Source: Luzula sylvatica (lineage: Eukaryota; Streptophyta; Magnoliopsida; Poales; Juncaceae). From it: a DNA stretch of 64,000 nt. Numbering within the stretch: position 1 is the stretch's first letter; every line of letters starts with the position of its first letter. The position numbers and the translations under genes are program-made. The stretch spans positions 16,268,393 to 16,332,392 of the forward strand of contig OX326960.1 in the NCBI GenBank assembly GCA_946800325.1. Direction: 5' to 3'. Below the pieces are notes generated by a model. It had not been told where the DNA came from. It was given only the letters and a program-made list of their open reading frames with translations, and searched no databases. Positions 57,591 to 64,000 of this stretch are shown piece after piece.

Positions 57591-59446
57591 ATAATAATAA
57601 TAAGGTAAAATATAGAGATATATATGCAAAGAATGATCCGGTTTTTGGTTCAGAAGCAGCTCGCACGAGGATGCCGTTCCTTAAGAGAGACATGTTGGTC
57701 CTCGAGAACCAACTGCCTCTTCTCGTTCTAAAAACCCTCCTCGAGGCCGAGAAATCTGATTCTGCTCCTCCCGTGGTATGTGTGTGATATTTAATAAAAC
57801 TATATATTGTTGAAATTATGAAATGTCCAGCATGATCAATGCAGGTTGATTCTGAAATCAATGACCTCGTGGTTCGGTTCTTCGGTGAGAATCTCGAAGT
57901 GGAAAAGAAAAGCCTAGCATGTCATCCGCTTGAGCTATACCGAGAGAGTCTTCTTCCCCCAGAAAAGCAGTCGAATCAATCAACTAGCAGAAGTTTGAAC
58001 GAACCGTCTTCGATTGGAGATAGCAAGAAAGAACGTCGTGGCGTGAACTGGTCTGTGGTGGATCTCAGAGATGCCGGGGTTCTGTTCAGGAAGAGCGACG
58101 ACAACAAGAACCTTATGAAGGCGATTAAGTTTGATCAGAACGGGAGGCTCACTCTACCGGTAATATATAACGACATTTTACCAAATGAATAAAAAATGTA
58201 TAATAATTCTTTTAATAATATTAACCAAATTATTAATAAGGTTTTGGAAGTACATGACGGAACCGAGAGCAATCTGTTGAACTTGGTGGCGTTCGAGCAA
58301 ATCCATATTGGTATCAGTTGTCAAATCACTTCCTATGTGGCTTTCATGGGCGAACTTATCGATACACCAGAGGACGTTAGGTAACAAAGACTTTTGTACT
58401 AGAAATTATTAAAAATCATAAAATAGTATATGAAAGTATAATAACTATGACATTATTTTGTCCTTTATTTTTTTTTTGCTTTAATAAAATAAAATAAGAA
58501 AAAATGATTAAGGACATTTTAGATAAAAAAAAAGTCCATCGGTAAAAAAAAGTAAAAAAACCATCTGATTGATAATATTAGATTAACGCCAATGACCTTA
58601 TAGCCCAGTTGGTTAAGTGTTGGACATAATTAAATTATATTTTTGATATGTTATGATTTTGAGCATATAAAAAATAGTAAGCTATAATCGCCATGATTTG
58701 TGATTCTGGATTCTCCTTCAAAAAAGAGATAATATTAAATTAACAAAACATAGATAATATTAGTTTAATGATCTCATAACATTTGTGTGTGTGTGCGCGC
58801 GCATTTTGATTAAATATCAAAAATAGGTTGTTACAAGAGAAAGGCATTATAAAGAACTCGCTCGGAAGTAACCAGAGTATTGCAGATATGTTTAACCGAA
58901 TTGCGAAGGATTCGACCCTCGATCCCAAATGCGAGCTTGGCGAGGTGCGTTCTTTTTTAATATTAAAGAGTAACATCAATTATTTTGTTTGCAAAATGAT
59001 TTTGACCTACAACTTTTCTTATGTTTTATGAATAAATCGATACTCACTTAAAAAATCACCAACTCCGCTTACATGGTTTGTGTATTTATAGTACACAAGT
59101 GTAGTGAAAAAATTATACAGTGGGAATAACTCTGTGTTACAATATATTTCATTAAATAATTCACTATTTCTTTCGTGATTGTTTAGGCCACACAAGTACA
59201 TAAATCAGTAAAATAAAAGTTTTAAGTATTTAGGCATTCAATTTTGTTGAAGTTAGAGGCCATTGACAGGTACGTCGACAAATGAACGAGTATTGTGGTC
59301 ATACATGGAACAGATGGAGGACCAACATGAAACATACTTACTTCAAAAGCCCTTGGTCACTCATCTCTCTCATCGGAGCCATTTTCGTGATTTTGCTCAC
59401 AGTTGTTCAGGCGGTTTTTGGCATCTTGCAAGTCGTGCACCCGTAA
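57043..59446 (+). CDS. DUF247 (UPF0481) membrane-associated protein, six exons, 470 aa
   Basis: Plant-specific family of mostly unknown function; some grass members are self-incompatibility determinants. Exons: 57043-57258, 57329-57775, 57845-58159, 58241-58380, 58827-58944, 59270-59446; 1,413 nt, one frame. Family marks in order: YHVPDFIKK near residue 38, YVVSWGPFYNG, LLDGCFMLEVLR, RDMLVLENQLPLLVL, a central DLRDAGVLF, ESNLLNLVAFEQ, YVAFMGELIDTPEDV, and in the last exon YCGHTWNRWRTNMKHTYF followed by one C-terminal transmembrane helix (LISLIGAIFVILLTVVQAVF). A (ACT)n/(AAT)n tract encodes poly-Thr and poly-Asn after LRTKGDDI, inside a loop. Intron 4 holds a SINE. No damage seen. Confidence 0.93.
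57549..57602 (+). repeat. Coding trinucleotide microsatellite (ACT)n(AAT)n in DUF247
   Basis: About 13 ACT units then about four AAT units encode Thr and Asn runs between LRTKGDD and KVKYRDIY. The length is a multiple of three, so slippage would change length without breaking the frame. Confidence 0.92.
58588..58727 (+). mobile_element. tRNA-derived SINE in DUF247 intron 4
   Basis: 140 bp beginning GCCAATGACCTTATAGCCCA, with an A box (TAGCCCAGTTGG), a degenerate B box and a short A-rich end. 17-bp target duplication GATAATATTARATTAAC (58,571-58,587 and 58,728-58,744, one mismatch). Same family as the 26.7-kb SINE by its start and A box. Confidence 0.85.
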
Positions 59447-60160
59447 TTTCGATTCGACTATTGATTTAATGCATTTTGAGTAATTATATGAATTTGAGTT
59501 GTGTACTGGAAAACCAATAAATACTAAATGATCTAGGTTATGATTATATGAATTTAATTATGAATAAAATTTCGGAATAATAACTGATATTTGATATATT
59601 ATTGTTAATTAAATAATTATCAATTAGCTGAAGATTCAAAGACATACTAATCATTGATCATAATTTTGTTGTAGAATAAATATGTACAAATAAAAATAAA
59701 TATGTAAATCGAGAAATATGAGGTTAATCAGAATCTTAAAGATACCATTCGGACAATAATAACTTCTCATGTTTCAATTATAGTCTCATTGTTTCTTATT
59801 GAGCAAGTAACCGATAAGTAGACCGAGGTCTTGTGAACATACCTATGAGAAGGGAAGGGGGAGACGAGAAGTTCTATTGTTAAAGTTAATTATGGCACTA
59901 TTATTAATCATCTCAATTACCAGTGATAGTTAAGGAAGGTGAATAGAATGAAGGAGACATTTTTTCATGTTAGTAAAGGTTTTACATGATAAATGTACAT
60001 ATGAAATTAAATTAAATATGGAAAATAATGTTATTGTAGCTCATCTCAATTTGGTCACAAGTTTAGTTTATTCTTCCCAATATATGTAATCTTTTCTTTC
60101 GAATTTGTTTCAAAACAATATAACGGACTCACTTTTTAGATTTCTTAGCAACACAATACT
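59447..60160. other. 3' flank of DUF247, AT-rich
   Basis: No feature recognised beyond the gene's 3' untranslated region. Confidence 0.5.
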
Positions 60161-60726
60161 TAGGAATGTAATGGGTCGGATATTGTCCGAGCCGATCCGA
60201 ATAATAACTAAAAAAATATCCGGATTCGAAAAATTTATCCAAATATGGGTACTAATTTTTGGATCTCCGATCTTCTTTCCGGATCCAGATATTATTATGA
60301 TCCCGTTTCAGATATTCGGATCCCGGATCTAGATCCAGATCCGGATATTAATATATTTTTTATGGATTTATTTGATGTTAGTTAAAAAAACATATATAAA
60401 TTAATGATTTGTGAATGATTTAAAATCACAATAGTAAAATTACGTTTAAATATAATAATGTATATTGTTTATGTTGTAAATTATATATTTATTGTTAAAA
60501 AAATATGTTATGTTATCATATAATAATATCCGTTTTAATATCTAAAAAATATATGTATTCATATCGTACAATATAAACAACATTCGTATCCGTTTAATAT
60601 CCGAATCAAATTTGTATCTGGGTAGTTCTGTATCTGTATTCGCATCGGAAAAATAAAATGAATACAAATATGTTATTTATGACCACTATTTGTCTATTTG
60701 AGCCGGATCCCATTGACACCCTCCTA
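60161..60726. mobile_element. hAT-type MITE, second family member
   Basis: 566 bp, ends TAGGAATGTAATGGGTCGGA and, inverted, TAGGAGGGTGTCAATGGGAT, with 'ggatccagatccggat' words in both arms. 8-bp target duplication ACAATACT/ACTATACT (7 of 8 match). Related to 29,323-29,921 but more diverged, so older. Confidence 0.8.
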
Positions 60727-62778
60727 ACTATACTAGATTCATCTTTAGTTTGAACTTTGAAGTTTAGAGAAGTAAAGTATGCATATGCATGTTACGTTTG
60801 AACGGAAAAAACAGTTCACCAATAATGCATTACTTTTTTTTTTTTTTTTGTTGCAAAAAACCAATAATGCATACTGCTTGAAACAATCGATATACTTTTG
60901 AGCTGGAGCAACATGAATTTGGAGGCAACGTACAGGTTCAAGTCCCTAGGATGAAGAAACATCAAACATGGGCTTGGAAAGCAACGTATATATGTTAAGA
61001 GGTCATCTACCTTCCCCAGATACATCACCGCAGCTAATTAGCATACTTAATTAATTAGTAATTAACAAAATACACTCAATTAATAATTAATTAATATATA
61101 TTTAACATACACATGAATTAACAGTTGATAATTAATATTAATTAACTATTAATCGAGTGTATTTTGTTAATTACCAATTAATTAAGTGTGATAATTAGGA
61201 ATATAGACGATATGATGATGCATCCGGGGAAGGTAAAATTTCCCTATATGTTATATTATTTTTTCAAAACAAGTCTTACCGTACGGAAGAGAGATGATGA
61301 ACAGTTAGGCAGTATATATATTCATAAGTAATCTCTTTAATTTTTTGAATAAAAAAAGATAAACTCACTTTTTAAAAACTCAAAAACGATATCTTTAAAC
61401 GTTTTACCACTCTATGAGAGGTTAAGTTTAACATTGAATGATGTAAAAATTTTTTGGATCAATGTTCTTCTATTTTTATATTTAATTTTACTAAATTCCT
61501 CTTAATATTTTTATTATTTTTCAAATTCATAGAGAAAAGTAAAAAATAATGATTTTTGTGACGTGTAGCCTTTTGGAAAATCCCATTTTATAAGAAGAGA
61601 TACGTTTTTCTCAATTTGCAAAATCAACATTTTTGTCAGGGGAGTGACGAAAGAGACTTGTCTTTCGTCAGGAAATCTGGCTATAGAGTTCAACACTAAT
61701 TTGTATCTTAATCAGAGAATTAAGCATTGCTAAGCTCTTTCGTCAGACCCTCTGACGAAATAGTGCATGCAACAGTCCGTGAGTCCCGAGGAGACACTGT
61801 GTGCATGTGGGTGCGTCTTCTTATATTTTTTCTCTTTCGCCTGGAAGAATGTAATAATTGATGGCGCTGCCCTTATTCTACTTTCTTTCTTTCCTTCTTC
61901 TTCTTCTTTTACCAAACCGATTCTTCTCCTTTCAAGTTTCCAATCCGAGTTCTTATTCTTACAAACCTTCCAAGCGGAGTACACACTCTATTACGTTATT
62001 TCCAAGCTTCAAGCTTCCAATCCGAGTTTTTTGTTCAAGAAATCTACAAACCGAGTTTCTTGAAAGAGAGGAAGATGTTTCTTCTTATTTTGGTACGTTA
62101 TTTTGCTCTATTAGACATTCAAGGTTCATATAATTTTGTAATTTTGGGTTTATTGATTCAAATTGAGAAGAGTAGGTTTCAAGAAATAATTGATTAGGGT
62201 TTAATTAATTTATGATTTATTTAATTAATTCAATATTTTGTTTTTTTAATTGTTAATTTCTGAAAATTATTTCTTTTATTTTATGTTAAAAAATTATTTC
62301 TTTTTTTATTTACTATTTTCAGAAAGTTATTTAATATAATATTTTGTGAAATTTATTATTTACTATTTAATTATTTTTTCGGAATATATTATTATTTATT
62401 TATAATATTATTATGTACCATGTTTCAAAAAATTATTTAATATCTTATCTGTAATTTATTATTGACTATTTAATTATTTATTTTATATATAATTATTATT
62501 AATATGAATATATTATTATTATTTACTATTTTCTGAAAATTATTTGGTATATTCTTTTCAGAATATAATATTTAGTATTTAAATATTTGTTTTATATATA
62601 ATAATTATTAATATGAATATATTTGTATTATTAATATTAATATATTCTTTTCATAAAATATATTTAATTATTTATATTAATATTATTATTATGATTTCTG
62701 AAAATATTATCATATTTTGTCAATTATTTGTAATTTGTAATTAATATATTATTTTATTGTATTCTTTTACAGCTTGTT
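60727..62778. other. Intergenic DNA with foldback MITE and AT-rich repeat run
   Basis: 61,008-61,235 is a foldback element. 61,630-61,770 has several CTTTCGTCAG/CTGACGAAA words in both orientations. 62,160-62,760 is a degenerate run of 'tttactattttctgaaaatt' and 'atatttaattattta' units, possibly a former intron before the plant-mobile-domain remnant, since it ends in TTTTACAG at 62,773. Confidence 0.55.
61008..61235. mobile_element. Foldback MITE
   Basis: 228 bp, arms TACCTTCCCCAGATACATCA and, inverted, TACCTTCCCCGGATGCATCA. The inverted pairing continues inward through 'attagtaattaacaaaatac' and its complement, so most of the element can form a hairpin. No clear target duplication. Confidence 0.75.
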
Positions 62779-63930
62779 TTGATGACGTTCGGGGCTAGTG
62801 GTAGTGGTGAGGGTTCGAGTCGCGGTGCCGGTGAGAGTTCGAGTCGCGGTGGCGGTGAGCACGTTCTCGGCCCCGGAGCCGAGATCGACGAGGAGGAGGA
62901 GTATCCTGTCACACTGCCCATGCATGACCTCCAATGGTCTCATGCATTCGATGTGGAGGGGTCCCAAGTTCCGCATGTACCATTGCGTCCGCGGCATGGA
63001 GGAGTTCCTCTTGCATGATACGATGAGTATCAGCCATTTTTCGAGATCGTGAGGCTATACAAGGCTTAGTATTATTGACGTCAATTCGGCGATACTCCAG
63101 GTTGGGGGAATACCAGAGACGCACACCTTCCACATGAAGTAGGGAGAGATGACGATTACCTTGCAGGACATCTCGTGCCTCCTTGGTCTCCTCGTTGGGG
63201 GAATACCGGTATGCATGGCGTATGGTAAGGGACTGAATTGGAAGGCTTACGTACACTTGATGATTGGGGTTCAGCCGGATGATACCTTCAGGACAGGGAG
63301 TCAAGTACAACTTAAGACTAGATGGCTTCAGCGGTACTTCAATGTGCTTCGAGTTGATCAACTACATGATCCCGTTCAGATAAACTCATATTTTGTTGAT
63401 CGAATTGTAATATAGTTAAATTCATATTTGTAATTATCACATTGTAGGGTGTGATATATGTTAGAGCTCACATACTTTATTTTCTCGGACGATATTGTTT
63501 CCAGACCTTACGGGCAACACCGTACTTGACGTTGATGGAAGACATGGATGTCATGGGTGTGTATAGTTGGGGGGGGGGGGGGGGGGATACTGGCATGCTT
63601 GTACCATTTTCTATGCAACGCCACTGACCCGGGCACGAAAGAGGTAGGGGATGCCAGATGCTTCTTGTAATGTTGTCGTATTCTCGATTTTCGATTTATG
63701 CGCCGAGGATCACGTCGACAGACCGACTTATTCAGATAGTGACGGAGACGACGACGACGACGATGGTCATGTCACGCGGCTTACCTAGCAGCATCGTGGA
63801 CGTGCACGTCGCGTCGTTCCCCGACGTGGTGCAGGTGGTCGTGGTCGTGGACGAGCTTGATGTATTGGTGTTTGTATTTTTTTTGGTGTTTTGTGTTTGT
63901 GGATATTGCGTTTTGGTGTTTGGATGTTAG
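62779..63930 (+). pseudogene. Plant mobile domain (PMD/MAIN-like) protein remnant
   Basis: PMD proteins occur as host genes (MAIN, MAIL1) and inside Mutator and gypsy elements. A Gly/Ser/Arg-rich start at about 62,779 is followed by VTLPMHDLQWSHAF. Then, in shifting frames, come YDEYQPFFEIVRLYK (about 63,020), SAILQVGGIPETHTFHMK (63,085-63,140), GEMTITLQDISCLLGL (63,146-63,195), a LKTRWLQRYF segment, and HILYFLGRYCF ... MEDMDVMGVYSWG (63,460-63,570). That is the PMD order. Stops and frame changes (for example after LYKA and FHMK) show it is dead. A run of 18 G lies at 63,569-63,586. The right end is cut by the window. Confidence 0.75.
63569..63586 (+). repeat. Poly-G tract, 18 bases
   Basis: Uninterrupted G run inside the plant-mobile-domain remnant, replacing what would be the residues after YSWG. 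Tract length in assemblies is unreliable, so the frame beyond it cannot be trusted. Confidence 0.8.
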
Positions 63931-64000
63931 ATATAGTTTTTGTGTTTTGATGTATTGTGGATGACATGTTTTTTGGATATTTCGATGTGTGTGTTGAATA

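Noticed and set aside
57439..57861. 140-codon minus-strand frame with a poly-Val run
   Set aside because: The Val run is the reverse of the ACT microsatellite; it is antisense to DUF247 exon 2.
61767..62133. Ser/Phe-rich overlapping frames
   Set aside because: CTT-rich pyrimidine DNA gives open frames; no domain seen. It might be a leader of the plant-mobile-domain remnant, but nothing proves it.
1..64000. CRISPR arrays, bacterial operons, phage or plasmid features
   Set aside because: None present; introns, TE types and gene families are those of a plant nuclear genome.

Overview
This is nuclear DNA from a flowering plant, most likely a eudicot. The evidence is short-intron genes with GT-AG boundaries, plant-specific families (remorin, DUF247, plant mobile domain, type 25/26/31 DEAD-box helicase), very AT-rich intergenic DNA and a dense mix of plant transposons. 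I cannot name the species.

Layout. 1-1.8 kb is AT-rich flank with short palindromes. 1,836-11,313 (+) is a complete 17-exon ATR checkpoint kinase gene whose splice model keeps one open frame of 2,629 codons. 11.3-15.2 kb holds decayed sequence. 15,267-15,898 (+) is a frameshifted ribosome-inactivating-protein homologue. 17.6-24.7 kb (-) is an intron-bearing F-box/LRR pseudogene split in exon 1 by a complete, very young Ty3/gypsy chromovirus (18,891-24,691: matching LTRs, 5-bp target duplication, intact gag-pol). A second, shorter wreck of the same F-box gene lies at 27 kb with its upstream region.

Three intact genes follow: a remorin (31,833-33,571, +) with three repeated small exons, a probable nuclear-envelope KASH/SINE-like protein (33,984-35,212, -), and a DEAD-box helicase (35,846-38,708, -) with changed motifs II, V and VI. 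A tRNA-Pro(TGG) sits between the last two.

41-54 kb is a transposon landscape: a deleted hAT element carrying a BED finger, a 4.3-kb non-autonomous CACTA element, a SINE, MITEs, a poly(A)-tailed retroposed insert, and an older segment present in two to three copies that these elements interrupt. 55,476-56,417 (+) is a gutted dTDP-4-dehydrorhamnose-reductase-like pseudogene. 57,043-59,446 (+) is an intact six-exon DUF247 gene with a coding trinucleotide repeat. The right end holds hAT and foldback MITEs and a decayed plant-mobile-domain gene.

The genes do not form a pathway. ATR, helicase, KASH-like, remorin and DUF247 are independent single genes. No clearly new multi-gene system is visible. 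The best leads are the motif-altered helicase, the PPT-ended membrane protein, the remorin exon repeats, and the nested, TSD-marked insertions. All calls rest on reading the sequence and remembered family features; no search was run.
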